Below the pieces are notes generated by a model, which worked only from the letters and a program-made list of their open reading frames with translations, did not search any database and had not been told where the DNA came from. 62,738 nt of DNA from Pseudomonadota bacterium (GTDB lineage: Bacteria > Pseudomonadota > Gammaproteobacteria > Burkholderiales > Burkholderiaceae_F): assembly GCA_021838715.1 (NCBI GenBank), contig JAKCCX010000010.1, positions 1-62,738 of the forward strand. Reading direction: 5' to 3'. The position numbers and the translations under genes are program-made. Positions 9,807 through 20,431 of the stretch are shown here, one piece after another (positions within the stretch are counted from its first letter, which is position 1; each line of letters begins with the position of its first letter).

Positions 9807-12152
9807 ATGATCGAGATCGAAATCGACGGCCGGAAAGTCTCGGTTCCCCAAGGCGGCACCGTCATGGATGCCGCCAACGCCGCGGGCATCTTCGTGCCGC
9901 ACTTCTGCTACCACCGCAAACTGTCGATCGCGGCGAACTGCCGCATGTGCCTGGTCGAGGTCGAGAAGGCGCCCAAGCCGCTGCCGGCCTGCGCCACGCC
10001 GGCGACGCCCGGCATGATCGTGCGCACGGCGAGCGAACGCGCCCGGCAGGCGCAGCGCTCGGTGATGGAGTTCCTGCTCATCAACCATCCGCTCGACTGC
10101 CCGATCTGCGATCAGGGGGGCGAGTGCCAGCTGCAGGACCTGGCGGTGGGATACGGCGGCAGCGCATCGCGCTATCGTGAGGAGAAGCGGGTCGTCGTCC
10201 ACAAGCAGATCGGACCGCTGGTTTCCGCCGAGGAGATGGCCCGCTGCATCCATTGCACCCGCTGCGTGCGCTTCGGCCAGGAGATCGCCGGAGTGATGGA
10301 ACTGGGCATGGCCGGCCACGGCGAACATGCGGAAATCCTGACCTTCGTCGGCCGCAGCGTCGATTCCGAACTCTCCGGCAACATGATCGACGTCTGTCCC
10401 GTCGGCGCGCTGACGAGCAAGCCGTTCCGCTATCGCGCGCGCACCTGGGAACTGGCCCGGCGCCGTTCGATCAGCCCGCACGACAGCCTCGGATCGAATC
10501 TCGTCCTGCAGCTGAAGCAGCGCGAGGTGGTGCGCGTCGTTCCCCTCGAGAACGAGGCGGTCAACGAATGCTGGATTTCCGACCGCGACCGCTTTTCCTA
10601 CGAAGGGCTGGCCGCGGAACGCCTGACGCGCCCGATGATCCGCCGCGACGGCGTGCTGCGCGAGGTCACCTGGCCCGAGGCGCTGGAATACACCGCCAAT
10701 CTGCTCGAACGGGTGCGCGACGCGCACGGCGGCGCGGCGATCGGAGCCTTGGCCGCCGGCGGGTCGACCGCCGAAGAGTTGCACCTGTTGGGCAAGGTCG
10801 TGCGCGGGCTGGGATCGGAGAGCATCGATTTCCGCGTCCGCCAGAGCGACTTCCGGGCCGATGCCGTGCGACGGGGCGCGCCCTGGCTGGGAATGCCGGT
10901 GGCGGAAATCAACGGTCTCGACCGGCTGCTGCTCGTCGGCTCGTTCCTGCGCCAGGACCACCCGCTGTTGGCGGCGCGGGTGCGCAAGGCGGCGGGGGCG
11001 GGCGCTCGCGTGCATGTCCTGCACGCCGCCGACGAGAATCTCTTGTTGCGGCCCGCGGGCAAGTGCATTGCGGCGCCGTCGCAGTGGGTCGGGGCGCTCG
11101 CCCGGCTCGCCGTGGCGGTGGCGCGTGCCAGATCGCTGCCGGACCCGGTGGCCGGCGTCGAGCCGGACGCCTGGGCTGCCGCCGCGGCGCAGGACCTCTG
11201 TTCCGGCGAACGCGTCGCGCTGCTGGCCGGCAATGCCGCCGTGCAGCATCCCGATGCGGCGCGGATCCAGGCATGGATGCAGTGGATCGCCGAGGCGGTG
11301 GGTGGGCGTTTCGGCGTGATCGGCGAAGCGGCCAACAGCGTGGGCGGTTATCTCGCGGGCGCCACGCCGGGGCCGGACGGACGCAACGCGCGCACGATGT
11401 TCGAGGCGCCTATGGCCGGCTACCTGCTCTGGGGACTCGAGCCGGAACTCGATTGCGCCGACCCGGCGCAGGCGCGGCGCGCGCTGCAGGGCGCGGAGGC
11501 GGTGGTCGCGTTCTCGGCATACCGAAGCGATGCGTTGCTGGAAATCGCGCATGCGGTGCTGCCGATCGCCACCTTCGCCGAGACGGCCGGAACCTTCGTC
11601 AACTGTGAAGGCCGGGCGCAGAGCTTCCAGGGGGTCACCGTGCCGCCGGGCGAGGCCCGGCCGGGATGGAAGGTGTTGCGGGTTCTGGCGGACCAGTTCG
11701 GCTTCGACGGCTTCGGCTACGACACGCCCGAAGAGGTGCGCGCCGATGCGCTGCCGATCCAGGCCCGGATGCCGCTTGATAGCGGATTCCACAGCGGGTT
11801 GGCCGGCGGAGATCTGCCCGCCGGCTCGGGCGGGGAGGCGCCGGAGGGCGCCGCCGAGCGGCTTGCCGACGTCCCGCTCTATTTCACCGATGCCATCGTG
11901 CGTCGGGCCGAGGCCCTGCAGAAGACGGTCCAGGCACGTGCGCCCCAGGTCCGCGCCAACGCCGCGACGCTGGCGCGCTTCGGCGTCGAGCCCGGTGCCG
12001 CGGTACGGGTGCGACAGGGCGGGGCGACGGCGGTGCTGCCCTGCGCGGTCGACGCCGCGCTGGCGGACGGCGTCGTGCGGGTGTCCGCCGGTCATGCGGA
12101 TACGGCCGGACTGGGACCGATGTTCGGACCGATTCATCTGGAGTGCGCGTAA
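9807..12152 (+). CDS. nuoG: NADH-quinone oxidoreductase subunit G
   Basis: 75-kDa-type subunit holding the iron-sulfur chain; 781 residues. ATG 9807 gives MIEIEIDGRKVSVPQGG, the start of the [2Fe-2S] ferredoxin-like domain. The [4Fe-4S] ligands follow in CPICDQGGECQLQD and HCTRCVRFGQEIAG. From about residue 220 on it resembles molybdopterin oxidoreductases, a domain that lacks cofactor in complex I. An in-frame upstream extension into nuoF is not the real start. The nuoH ATG follows immediately after its TAA. Confidence 0.96.
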   Translation: MIEIEIDGRKVSVPQGGTVMDAANAAGIFVPHFCYHRKLSIAANCRMCLVEVEKAPKPLPACATPATPGMIVRTASERARQAQRSVMEFLLINHPLDCPICDQGGECQLQDLAVGYGGSASRYREEKRVVVHKQIGPLVSAEEMARCIHCTRCVRFGQEIAGVMELGMAGHGEHAEILTFVGRSVDSELSGNMIDVCPVGALTSKPFRYRARTWELARRRSISPHDSLGSNLVLQLKQREVVRVVPLENEAVNECWISDRDRFSYEGLAAERLTRPMIRRDGVLREVTWPEALEYTANLLERVRDAHGGAAIGALAAGGSTAEELHLLGKVVRGLGSESIDFRVRQSDFRADAVRRGAPWLGMPVAEINGLDRLLLVGSFLRQDHPLLAARVRKAAGAGARVHVLHAADENLLLRPAGKCIAAPSQWVGALARLAVAVARARSLPDPVAGVEPDAWAAAAAQDLCSGERVALLAGNAAVQHPDAARIQAWMQWIAEAVGGRFGVIGEAANSVGGYLAGATPGPDGRNARTMFEAPMAGYLLWGLEPELDCADPAQARRALQGAEAVVAFSAYRSDALLEIAHAVLPIATFAETAGTFVNCEGRAQSFQGVTVPPGEARPGWKVLRVLADQFGFDGFGYDTPEEVRADALPIQARMPLDSGFHSGLAGGDLPAGSGGEAPEGAAERLADVPLYFTDAIVRRAEALQKTVQARAPQVRANAATLARFGVEPGAAVRVRQGGATAVLPCAVDAALADGVVRVSAGHADTAGLGPMFGPIHLECA

Positions 12153-13271
12153 ATGGTGGCCGAATTCCAATCCTGGGCGCTGGGGCTGGTGGCCGCGAGC
12201 TGGTGGCCGCCCGTCTGGACGGTGATCTGGATCCTGATCAAGGCACTGCTCATCACGTTGCCCATCCTCGGCGCGGTGGCCTACCTCACCCTCTGGGAGC
12301 GCAAGCTCATCGGCTGGATGCACATCCGCCTCGGACCCAACCGGGTCGGTCCGGCGGGCCTGCTGCAGCCGATCGCCGATGCGATCAAGCTCCTGACCAA
12401 GGAGGTCATCGCCCCCGCACAGGCCGACAAGGCACTCTACTTCCTGTCGCCGGTGATCGTGCTGGTGCCGGCGCTTGCGGCCTGGGCGGTGATTCCATTC
12501 GGCCCCGGTCTGGTGCTCGCCAACGTGAACGCCGGTCTGCTTTACGTGATGGCGGTGACCTCGTTGGGAATCTACGGCGTGATCATCGCCGGCTGGGCGT
12601 CGAACTCGAAGTACGCCTTTCTCGGCGCGTTGCGCGCCTCGGCGCAGATGGTGTCGTACGAACTCGCCATGGGGTTCGTCCTGGTCGGCGTGCTGCTCGT
12701 TTCGGGCTCGCTCAACATGACCGCGATCGTCGACGGGCAGAACACCGGATGGTTCGCCGCCCACGGCCTGACCTTCCTGTCCTGGAACTGGCTGCCGCTG
12801 CTGCCCCTCTTCGGCATCTACGTCATTTCGGCGACGGCGGAGACCAACCGCCACCCGTTCGACGTGGTCGAAGGGGAATCCGAGATCGTCGCCGGGCACA
12901 TGATCGAATATTCCGGCATGACGTTCGCGCTCTTCTTCCTCGGCGAATACGCCAACATGATCCTGCTCGCCGCCATGAGCGCCGTCATGTTTCTCGGCGG
13001 GTGGGCGGCGCCGGTCGACCTCGGCAAGCTGATGGGCATCCACACCCCGGCGTGGTGGCACGACGGCCTGTCCAACTGGTTCTGGCTGCTTGCGAAGATT
13101 TTCGGCGGCTCCTCCATGTATATCTGGATTCGCGCCACCTTTCCGCGGTATCGCTATGACCAGATCATGCGTCTGGGCTGGAAGATCTTCATTCCGCTCA
13201 CGCTGGTATGGCTGGTGGTGATCGCGGTATGGATGCAGTCGCCGTGGAACATCTGGACCGGGGCCCGGTAA
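12153..13271 (+). CDS. nuoH: NADH-quinone oxidoreductase subunit H
   Basis: Membrane subunit that, with NuoB and NuoD, forms the quinone access channel; 372 residues, slightly longer than the common 330-350 because of an N-terminal extension before the first helix. Signatures are [20 protein letters not shown] and the acidic loop [18 protein letters not shown]. About eight to nine membrane segments can be read from the hydrophobicity. It starts at the base after the nuoG stop. Confidence 0.97.
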   Translation: MVAEFQSWALGLVAASWWPPVWTVIWILIKALLITLPILGAVAYLTLWERKLIGWMHIRLGPNRVGPAGLLQPIADAIKLLTKEVIAPAQADKALYFLSPVIVLVPALAAWAVIPFGPGLVLANVNAGLLYVMAVTSLGIYGVIIAGWASNSKYAFLGALRASAQMVSYELAMGFVLVGVLLVSGSLNMTAIVDGQNTGWFAAHGLTFLSWNWLPLLPLFGIYVISATAETNRHPFDVVEGESEIVAGHMIEYSGMTFALFFLGEYANMILLAAMSAVMFLGGWAAPVDLGKLMGIHTPAWWHDGLSNWFWLLAKIFGGSSMYIWIRATFPRYRYDQIMRLGWKIFIPLTLVWLVVIAVWMQSPWNIWTGAR

Positions 13272-13276
13272 CGACT

Positions 13277-13765
13277 ATGCAACGCCTGCTCGAATTCTTC
13301 GATTCCCTGCTGCTGCGGGAACTGTTCAAGGGCTTCGCGCTCACGGGCCGATACCTGTTCGCGCGCAAGATCACCGTGCTGTATCCGGAACAGAAGACGC
13401 CGGCATCGCCGCGGTTCCGCGGCCTGCACGCGCTGCGCCGCTATGAAAACGGCGAGGAGCGCTGCATCGCCTGCAAGCTCTGCGAAGCGGTGTGTCCCGC
13501 GCTGGCGATCACGATCGAGGCGGAGCCCCGTGCCGACGGCACGCGCCGCACGACGCGCTACGACATCGACCTGACGAAGTGCATCTTCTGCGGCTTCTGC
13601 GAAGAGAGCTGCCCGGTCGATTCGATCGTCGAGACGCACCACACGGAATACCACGGCGAACGCCGCGGCGATCTCCTGTACACCAAGGAGATGCTGCTCG
13701 CCGTCGGCGACCGCTACGAAAAAGACATCGCACGCGCCCGCGAGTTGGACGCGCGGTATCGCTGA
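13277..13765 (+). CDS. nuoI: NADH-quinone oxidoreductase subunit I
   Basis: Ferredoxin-type subunit with two [4Fe-4S] clusters, N6a and N6b; 162 residues. The two motifs are [13 protein letters not shown] and [14 protein letters not shown], with all eight cysteines present. ATG 13277 gives [19 protein letters not shown], the normal N-terminus; earlier in-frame codons overlap nuoH and are not needed. Confidence 0.97.
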   Translation: MQRLLEFFDSLLLRELFKGFALTGRYLFARKITVLYPEQKTPASPRFRGLHALRRYENGEERCIACKLCEAVCPALAITIEAEPRADGTRRTTRYDIDLTKCIFCGFCEESCPVDSIVETHHTEYHGERRGDLLYTKEMLLAVGDRYEKDIARARELDARYR

Positions 13766-13780
13766 CCGGGACCCCAGACG

Positions 13781-14428
13781 ATGGATCCGACCACAGCCCT
13801 CTTCGCCGTTTTCTCCGCCTGCACGCTGGTTTCCGCGTTGCGGGTCATCACCGCACGCAATCCGATGCACGCCGTGCTCTACCTGGTGCTGGCGTTCTTC
13901 TCGACCGCCTGCCTGTGGATGCTGCTCCAGGCGGAATTCCTCGCCATCACGCTGGTGCTGGTCTACGTCGGCGCGGTGATGGTGCTGTTCCTCTTCGTGG
14001 TGATGATGCTCGACATCCACATCGACCGCAGCCGTACCGGCTTCTGGCGGCATCTGCCGCTGGCGGCCGTGGTCGGCGTGGCGATCGCCCTGCAGCTCTG
14101 GCTGGTGCTCGCCAACGGCACCTGGCAGACGATGGCGCCGGCGGCCACCGGCGTCGCGAAGATCGGCAACACCAAGGCGCTGGGAATGCTGACGTTCACC
14201 CAGTATGTGTTCCCGCTGCAGATCGCGGGCGCCATCCTGCTGGTGGCGATCATCGCCGCGATTGCGATCACGCTGCGGCGTCGTACCGACGCATTGCACC
14301 AGAACCCGGGCTGGCAGGTGCGGATCCGGCGCAAGGATCGTGTCCGGCTGGTCAAGATGCCGGCGGTGCCGCGGGCGGGGCAGGGTGTCGATGCGGCCGC
14401 GGCCGTCGTCGAAGCGAAGGAGGGATGA
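13781..14428 (+). CDS. nuoJ: NADH-quinone oxidoreductase subunit J
   Basis: Small membrane subunit next to the quinone channel, 215 residues with about five membrane segments. The pi-bulge helix region [17 protein letters not shown] is recognisable. The last ~35 residues are polar and cytoplasmic. nuoK starts four bases after its stop. Confidence 0.96.
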   Translation: MDPTTALFAVFSACTLVSALRVITARNPMHAVLYLVLAFFSTACLWMLLQAEFLAITLVLVYVGAVMVLFLFVVMMLDIHIDRSRTGFWRHLPLAAVVGVAIALQLWLVLANGTWQTMAPAATGVAKIGNTKALGMLTFTQYVFPLQIAGAILLVAIIAAIAITLRRRTDALHQNPGWQVRIRRKDRVRLVKMPAVPRAGQGVDAAAAVVEAKEG

Positions 14429-14432
14429 GGAG

Positions 14433-14738
14433 ATGGTGTCGCTTTCCTGGTATCTGGGTGTCGGCGCGATCCTGTTCGCGATCAGCGTCGTCGGAATCTT
14501 TCTCAACCGGAAGAACCTGATCGTCCTGCTGATGGCGGTCGAACTCATGCTGCTCGCGGTCAACACCAATTTCGTCGCTTTTTCGCACTATCTCGGCGAC
14601 CTGAACGGTCAGGTGTTCGTGTTCTTCATTCTCACGGTGGCGGCGGCGGAGTCGGCGATCGGCCTGGCGATCCTCGTCGCGCTGTTCCGCAACAAGAAAA
14701 CCATCAACGTCGACGAACTCGACGCATTGCAGGGGTGA
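14433..14738 (+). CDS. nuoK: NADH-quinone oxidoreductase subunit K
   Basis: Membrane subunit of 101 residues with three helices, homologous to MrpC. Conserved Glu-containing helices are [17 protein letters not shown] and [18 protein letters not shown], which are part of the central hydrophilic axis of proton translocation. ATG 14433 follows gatgagg. Confidence 0.97.
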   Translation: MVSLSWYLGVGAILFAISVVGIFLNRKNLIVLLMAVELMLLAVNTNFVAFSHYLGDLNGQVFVFFILTVAAAESAIGLAILVALFRNKKTINVDELDALQG

Positions 14739-14745
14739 CGCGGGC

Positions 14746-16818
14746 ATGAATTCGTCGATGCTGGGCTTGTGTCTGCTCGTGCCGCTTGCGCCCTTGTGTG
14801 GCGCGATCGGGGCGGGCCTGTTCGGCCGTGCGCTGGGGCGCAAGGGGTCCCACACCGTGGCCATCCTCGGGGTGCTGGTCGCGGCCCTCGTTTCGATGGA
14901 CATCTACGACATCGTGGTGCTCCACGGGCAGAAGATCCTCACGCCCGTGTACACGTGGGCGGAATCGGGCCACCTGCACCTCGAGATCGGGTTTCTCATC
15001 GACAACCTGAGCGCGACGATGATGGTCGTCGTGAGCTTCGTCTCGCTCATGGTGCACCTCTACACCATCGGCTACATGGCCGAGGATCCGGGATACCAGC
15101 GCTTCTTTTCCTACATCTCGCTCTTCACCTTCTCGATGCTGATGCTGGTGATGAGCAACAACTTCCTGCAGCTTTTCTTCGGCTGGGAGGCGGTGGGCCT
15201 GGTGTCCTACCTGCTCATCGGCTTCTGGTACACCCGTCCGACGGCGATCTACGCCAACCTGAAGGCGTTCCTGGTGAACCGGGTCGGCGACCTCGGGTTC
15301 GTGCTGGGAATCGGCCTGATCTATGCCTACTGCGGCACGCTCGACTACGGCCAGGTGTTCGCCAAGGCGCAGGTGCTGGCCAGCTCGGTGCTGCCGTCGA
15401 CCGGCTGGCCGGTGATCACCGTCGCCTGCCTGTGCCTGTTCGTCGGCGCGATGGGAAAGTCCGCGCAGTTCCCGCTGCACGTGTGGCTGCCGGATTCGAT
15501 GGAAGGTCCGACCCCGATCTCGGCGCTGATCCATGCCGCGACCATGGTCACGGCCGGGATCTTCATGGTGGCACGCACTTCGCCGCTGTTCGAACTTTCG
15601 GACACCGCGCTTTCCTTCATCGTGGTGATCGGCGCGATAACGGCCCTGTTCATGGGCTTCCTCGGGATGATCCAGAACGACATCAAGCGCGTCATCGCGT
15701 ACTCGACGCTGTCGCAGCTCGGATACATGACCATCGCGCTGGGCGTGTCCGCCTATCCGGTGGCGATCTTCCACCTCGCGACCCACGCCTTCTTCAAGGC
15801 CCTGCTGTTCCTGGCCGCGGGCTCGGTGATTCTCGGCATGCACCATGATCAGGACATCCGCAACATGGGCGGCCTCTGGCGCTACATGCCGATCACCTGG
15901 ATCACGAGTTTCATCGGCTCGCTCGCGCTGATCGGCTTCCCGGGGTTCGCCGGGTTCTTCTCCAAGGACAGCATCATCGAGGCGGTCGCCGCCTCGCATC
16001 TCCCGGGCGCGGGGTTCGCCTACTTCGCCGCGGTGGCGGGGGTGTTCGTGACGGCGTTCTACTCGTTCCGCCTGTTCTTCCTGGTGTTCCATGGCAACGA
16101 GCGGTTCCGCGACGCCGCCGCGCATGCCCATCACGATGCGCACGATGCCGGGAACCACGCCGCAACCGACGACTCGCATACGGCCGGACACGAGCCCGAA
16201 GGCCATCACCACGGCCACGTCCCCCATGAATCGCCGGCGGTGGTCTGGGTGCCTCTGGTGGCGCTGGCCATTCCGTCGACCATCATCGGTGCGCTGGGGA
16301 TCGGTCCGGTCCTGCACGGATATTTCGGCGACGCGATCGCGATCAATCCCGTCGCGCATCCGGCGATGGACGAGCTTGCGCGCGATTTCACCGGCATCGC
16401 CCCGATGCTGTTCGACGCATTCCGCGAACTGCCGTTCTGGCTCGCAATGGCGGGCGTCGCCGTGGCCTGGGCCATGTACCTGAAATGGACCTGGATGCCC
16501 GCCGCGCTGCGCCAGCGGACCGGGTTCCTCTACGACCTGCTCGACCACAAGTACTACATGGACCGGATCAACGAAATCGTGTTTGCCGGCGGCGCGCGCT
16601 GGCTGGGCACGGAACTGTGGAAGACCGGCGACGTCGCGCTGATCGACGGCGCCCTGGTCAACGGATCGGCCACCCTGGTCGGCCGCATCGCGTTGACGAT
16701 CCGGCGCGTCCAGACCGGCTTCCTGTACCACTACGCGTTTGCGATGCTTGCGGGCGTCGCGGCGATCCTGTTCGTGTTTCTGACCTGGCCCTACCTGCCC
16801 GCGTTGACGGGCAAGTAA
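14746..16818 (+). CDS. nuoL: NADH-quinone oxidoreductase subunit L
   Basis: Largest antiporter-like, proton-pumping membrane subunit; 690 residues. The core contains FFGWEAVGLVSYLLIGFWY, GKSAQFPLHVWLPDSMEGPT and the key Lys/His helices. Around residues 457-495 a hydrophilic loop holds 12 histidines among ~37 residues (for example EGHHHGHVPH), followed by the last helices and the lateral-helix region at the C-terminus. nuoM follows after 15 bases. Confidence 0.97.
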   Translation: MNSSMLGLCLLVPLAPLCGAIGAGLFGRALGRKGSHTVAILGVLVAALVSMDIYDIVVLHGQKILTPVYTWAESGHLHLEIGFLIDNLSATMMVVVSFVSLMVHLYTIGYMAEDPGYQRFFSYISLFTFSMLMLVMSNNFLQLFFGWEAVGLVSYLLIGFWYTRPTAIYANLKAFLVNRVGDLGFVLGIGLIYAYCGTLDYGQVFAKAQVLASSVLPSTGWPVITVACLCLFVGAMGKSAQFPLHVWLPDSMEGPTPISALIHAATMVTAGIFMVARTSPLFELSDTALSFIVVIGAITALFMGFLGMIQNDIKRVIAYSTLSQLGYMTIALGVSAYPVAIFHLATHAFFKALLFLAAGSVILGMHHDQDIRNMGGLWRYMPITWITSFIGSLALIGFPGFAGFFSKDSIIEAVAASHLPGAGFAYFAAVAGVFVTAFYSFRLFFLVFHGNERFRDAAAHAHHDAHDAGNHAATDDSHTAGHEPEGHHHGHVPHESPAVVWVPLVALAIPSTIIGALGIGPVLHGYFGDAIAINPVAHPAMDELARDFTGIAPMLFDAFRELPFWLAMAGVAVAWAMYLKWTWMPAALRQRTGFLYDLLDHKYYMDRINEIVFAGGARWLGTELWKTGDVALIDGALVNGSATLVGRIALTIRRVQTGFLYHYAFAMLAGVAAILFVFLTWPYLPALTGK

Positions 16819-16833
16819 GCCGCGAGGGTACCC

Positions 16834-18336
16834 ATGAGTTCGAGTTTGCCCTGGCTGAGTTTTGCGATCTGGATGCCGATCGCCTTTGGCATCTACCTGC
16901 TTGCCGTCGGGCGCGATCGCGCCCCCGGCCTGGTGCGGAAGATCGCCCTGGCGGGATCGGTGATTTCCGCCCTGCCGACGATTCCCCTGATGACCGGTTT
17001 CGACGCCACGCGCGGCGGGCTGCAGTTCGTCGAGCGGGTCGCGTGGATCAGCAATCCGCTCGCGCACTACTACCTGGGCGTCGACGGGATCGCGCTCTGG
17101 TTCGTGCCGCTGACCGCGTTCACGACCATCATCGCCGTGCTCGCGAGCTGGCGGGCGATCGAGTCGCGCATGGCGCAGTATTACGCGGCCTTCCTGATCC
17201 TCTCGGGCCTGATGATCGGCGTGTTCGCCGCCGCCGACGGCCTGCTGTTCTATGTGTTCTTCGAAGCGACGCTCATCCCGATGTACCTCATCATCGGCGT
17301 CTGGGGCGGCCCGCGGCGCATCTACGCGGCGATCAAGTTCTTCCTCTATACGCTGCTTGGCTCGCTGCTGATGCTGGTCGCGATGGTCTATCTGTACCGT
17401 CAGGCGGGCGGGAACTTCGACATCACCGCCTGGCAGCGGCTGCCGCTGGGCTTCCACGCGCAGATGCTGCTGTTCCTGGCGTTCCTTGCCGCCTTCTCGG
17501 TGAAGATCCCGATGTGGCCGGTGCATACCTGGCTGCCGGATGCCCACGTCGAGGCGCCGACCGGCGGATCGGTGGTGCTGGCGGCGATCATGCTGAAGCT
17601 CGGCGCCTACGGTTTCGTGCGCTTTTCGCTGCCGATCGCCCCCGACGCGTCGCATGCGATGGCGCCGGTCCTGATCACCCTGTCGCTCGTGGCGGTGGTC
17701 TACATCGGCCTGGTCGCGCTGGTGCAGACCGACATGAAGAAACTCGTCGCCTACTCGTCGATCGCGCACATGGGCTTCGTCACCCTGGGGTTCTTCCTGT
17801 TCAGCCAGACTGGAATCGAAGGCGCGATCACCCAGATGATCTCCCACGGCTTCGTCTCCGGCGCGATGTTCCTGTGCATCGGGGTCATGTACGACCGTAC
17901 CCATTCGCGCAACATCGCCGATTACGGCGGCGTGGTGAACACCATGCCGCGCTTTGCCGCGCTGATGATGCTGTTCGCGATGGCCAACAGCGGCCTGCCG
18001 GCGACCAGCGGTTTCGTCGGCGAATTCCTCGTCATCCTGGCGTCCGTGCGCTATGAATTCTGGATCGGCGCGATTGCCGCGACCACGCTGGTGCTCGGGG
18101 CCGCGTACTCGCTCTGGATGTACAAGCGGGTGATCTTCGGCGCGGTCGCCAACGACACCGTCGCCAAGCTGCGCGATGCCGACGGGCGGGAGCTCTTCGC
18201 CCTGGGCGTTCTGGCGGTCGCGGTGCTGTGGATCGGGGTCTATCCCGCGCCGATGATCCATGCGATGCACGCCTCGGTTTCCGATCTGCTGGTGCAGATT
18301 GCCCACACCAAACTCGTACCGGACAACTTCCAATGA
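16834..18336 (+). CDS. nuoM: NADH-quinone oxidoreductase subunit M
   Basis: Second antiporter-like pump subunit, 500 residues, about 14 helices. Signatures include FEATLIPMYLIIGVWGG (with the conserved Glu), KIPMWPVHTWLPDAHVEAPT and SSIAHMGFVTLG. Its TGA overlaps the nuoN start as ATGA. Confidence 0.97.
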   Translation: MSSSLPWLSFAIWMPIAFGIYLLAVGRDRAPGLVRKIALAGSVISALPTIPLMTGFDATRGGLQFVERVAWISNPLAHYYLGVDGIALWFVPLTAFTTIIAVLASWRAIESRMAQYYAAFLILSGLMIGVFAAADGLLFYVFFEATLIPMYLIIGVWGGPRRIYAAIKFFLYTLLGSLLMLVAMVYLYRQAGGNFDITAWQRLPLGFHAQMLLFLAFLAAFSVKIPMWPVHTWLPDAHVEAPTGGSVVLAAIMLKLGAYGFVRFSLPIAPDASHAMAPVLITLSLVAVVYIGLVALVQTDMKKLVAYSSIAHMGFVTLGFFLFSQTGIEGAITQMISHGFVSGAMFLCIGVMYDRTHSRNIADYGGVVNTMPRFAALMMLFAMANSGLPATSGFVGEFLVILASVRYEFWIGAIAATTLVLGAAYSLWMYKRVIFGAVANDTVAKLRDADGRELFALGVLAVAVLWIGVYPAPMIHAMHASVSDLLVQIAHTKLVPDNFQ

Positions 18337-19814
18337 ACTCGTTCAACATGGCGGCGGTGACGCCCGAGCTGGCCCTGTTGATCGGGGCCGGCGCGGTCCT
18401 GATCGGTGATCTGTTCGTCAGCAATCGCGAGCGCAACGTCACCTACGGCGGTGCGCTGTTCGTCCTGCTGGTGGCGGCCTATGAGGTCTGGCAGAGCATG
18501 GCCGCGGGCTCGGTGCAGTACGCGTTCGGCGGCATGTTCGTGGTCGACCCGATGACCGGCGTGCTCAAGATCACCGCGATCGTCGCGGCGGCCTTCTCGC
18601 TGATCTATGCGCAGTCGTACGCGCGCGACCGCGACATATGGCGCGGCGAGTTCTTCGCGCTCGTGCTGTTCGCGCTGCTGGGGATCCTGTGCATGATTTC
18701 GGCCAACAACCTGTTGGTCATCTACCTGGGCCTCGAACTCCAGGCGCTGGCGCTCTATGCCCTCGTCGCTCTGCGCCGCGACGATGCGCGCGGCACCGAG
18801 GCGGCGATGAAGTACTTCATCCTCGGAGCGATGGCGTCGGGCTTCCTGCTCTATGGCATGTCGATGCTCTACGGCGCCACCGGGACGCTGGACATCAACG
18901 CGATCGCCCACCGGGCCGCCGGCGGCGGCGTGGTGAGCTTCGCATTGCTGCTGGGAACGATCTTCCTCATCGCCGGCATCGCGTTCAAGCTGGGCGTCGT
19001 ACCGTTCCACATGTGGGTTCCGGACGTCTATCAGGGGGCGCCGACGCCGGTGGCGCTGCTGCTGGCATCCGCGCCCAAGCTCGGCGCGTTCGCAATGGCG
19101 TTCCGCCTGCTGGTCGAAGGAGTGCCGCAACTCGCGGTCGATTGGCAGCACATTCTGGCCGTGCTTGCCATCGCCTCGATCGCGATCGGCAATGTCACCG
19201 CGGTCGCACAGACCAACATCAAGCGCATGCTGGGGTATTCCACCGTCGCGCAGATGGGCTTCATGATGCTCGCGATGCTGGCCGGAGTCGTGAGCGGCAA
19301 CCTCAACGTCACCGCCGGCGCCTACTCGGCCGCGACGTTCTACGTCGTGACCTATGCGCTCGCGACCGCCGGCGCGTTCGGCATCGTGCTGCTCATCGCC
19401 CGCGAGGGCTTCGAGGCGGAGGAGATCGCCGATCTCCGCGGTCTGGCCCGGCGCAGTCCGTGGTACGCCTTCCTGATGAGCCTGGTGATGTTCTCGCTGG
19501 CCGGGGTGCCCCCGACCATGGGCTTCTATGCCAAGTTCGTCGTCCTGCAGGCGCTGCTTTCCGGCACCGCCTCCGGGATGGTGTCGCTCGCGGTCGCCGC
19601 CGTGTTGTTCTCGCTGGTCGGCGCGTTCTACTACATCCGGGTGGTCAAGGTGATGTGGTTCGAGGAGCCAACCGAGAGCCATCCCATCCATGCCCGCCAT
19701 GACATGCGGATCGCGCTGTCGCTCAACGGCCTGCTGGCCCTGATTCTCGGGATCCTGCCGCAGGGCCTGCTCGCGCTGTGCGACAACGCCGTGCTGCGCG
19801 CATTGGGCAGTTGA
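18333..19814 (+). CDS. nuoN: NADH-quinone oxidoreductase subunit N
   Basis: Third antiporter-like pump subunit, 493 residues. Signatures are LLVIYLGLELQALALYALVA, KLGVVPFHMWVPDVYQGAPT and STVAQMGFMMLA. The ATG overlaps the end of nuoM, so the start at 18333 is preferred over the earlier in-frame codon. Last gene of the complex I set; the NUDIX gene follows after 16 bases and may be co-transcribed. Confidence 0.97.
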   Translation: MNSFNMAAVTPELALLIGAGAVLIGDLFVSNRERNVTYGGALFVLLVAAYEVWQSMAAGSVQYAFGGMFVVDPMTGVLKITAIVAAAFSLIYAQSYARDRDIWRGEFFALVLFALLGILCMISANNLLVIYLGLELQALALYALVALRRDDARGTEAAMKYFILGAMASGFLLYGMSMLYGATGTLDINAIAHRAAGGGVVSFALLLGTIFLIAGIAFKLGVVPFHMWVPDVYQGAPTPVALLLASAPKLGAFAMAFRLLVEGVPQLAVDWQHILAVLAIASIAIGNVTAVAQTNIKRMLGYSTVAQMGFMMLAMLAGVVSGNLNVTAGAYSAATFYVVTYALATAGAFGIVLLIAREGFEAEEIADLRGLARRSPWYAFLMSLVMFSLAGVPPTMGFYAKFVVLQALLSGTASGMVSLAVAAVLFSLVGAFYYIRVVKVMWFEEPTESHPIHARHDMRIALSLNGLLALILGILPQGLLALCDNAVLRALGS

Positions 19815-19830
19815 ATCGGGTAGTTGATCG

Positions 19831-20385
19831 ATGGAATCGCCCGACGATCCGCTGGCTGAAATTCCCCTGGAATCCGAGCGCGCCTTCGAGGGCGCGTTCT
19901 TCACCATTCATCGCGACCGCGTCCGGTGTGCCGACGGACACGTCGGGGTGCGCGAGTACATCCGTCATCCCGGCGCGGCGGTGATCGTGCCGCTGCTCGA
20001 CGACGACACCGTGCTGCTGGAACGGCAATTCCGTTATGCCGCCGGCCGCAGCTTCATCGAACTGCCTGCCGGCAAGCTCGATCTCGGCGAGGATGCGCTG
20101 GCCTGCGCCCAACGGGAATTGCAGGAGGAGACGGGCTATTGCGCCGCGCGCTGGGATCATCTCGGCGGATTCCACAACGCCATCGGCTATTCGGACGAAA
20201 AACTGGAGGTCTTCCTCGCCCGCGACTTGCAGTGCGTGGGCGGCGCCCAATGCGATGCCGGCGAAGTGCTCGAAGTGTTCTCCGCGCCGTGGCGGCAGCT
20301 CCTGCAATGGGCGGGCGACGGCACCGTCACCGACGTCAAGACCATCATCGGCGCGTACTGGCTGGAGCGGTTTCTGGCGCGCTAG
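19831..20385 (+). CDS. NUDIX hydrolase, probable ADP-ribose pyrophosphatase
   Basis: 184 residues. A complete Nudix box GX5EX7REUXEEXGU is visible at residues 81-103 (from GKLDLGEDALACAQ to RELQEETGY). The upstream strand EYIRHPGAAVIVPLL and the ERQFRYAAGRSFIELPAGK loop are typical of the NudF/ADP-ribose pyrophosphatase branch. Placement directly after nuoN is common in betaproteobacteria and fits a housekeeping role in removing ADP-ribose and related nucleotides. The substrate is inferred from the subfamily pattern only. Confidence 0.88.
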   Translation: MESPDDPLAEIPLESERAFEGAFFTIHRDRVRCADGHVGVREYIRHPGAAVIVPLLDDDTVLLERQFRYAAGRSFIELPAGKLDLGEDALACAQRELQEETGYCAARWDHLGGFHNAIGYSDEKLEVFLARDLQCVGGAQCDAGEVLEVFSAPWRQLLQWAGDGTVTDVKTIIGAYWLERFLAR

Positions 20386-20431
20386 CGTGCGCGGTAGAAG
20401 GATTTCGGAGGGCACGGTGCCCTGCGGGTCC

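Noticed and set aside
9729-13061. 1110-codon open frame on the minus strand opposite nuoG-nuoH
   Set aside because: High GC at third codon positions leaves the antisense frame open. The product is Arg/His/Asp-rich low complexity, while the plus strand encodes complete complex I subunits.
14704-18333. 1209-codon open frame on the minus strand opposite nuoL-nuoM
   Set aside because: Same high-GC shadow effect. No domain, no ribosome-binding site, and the sense genes are unmistakable.
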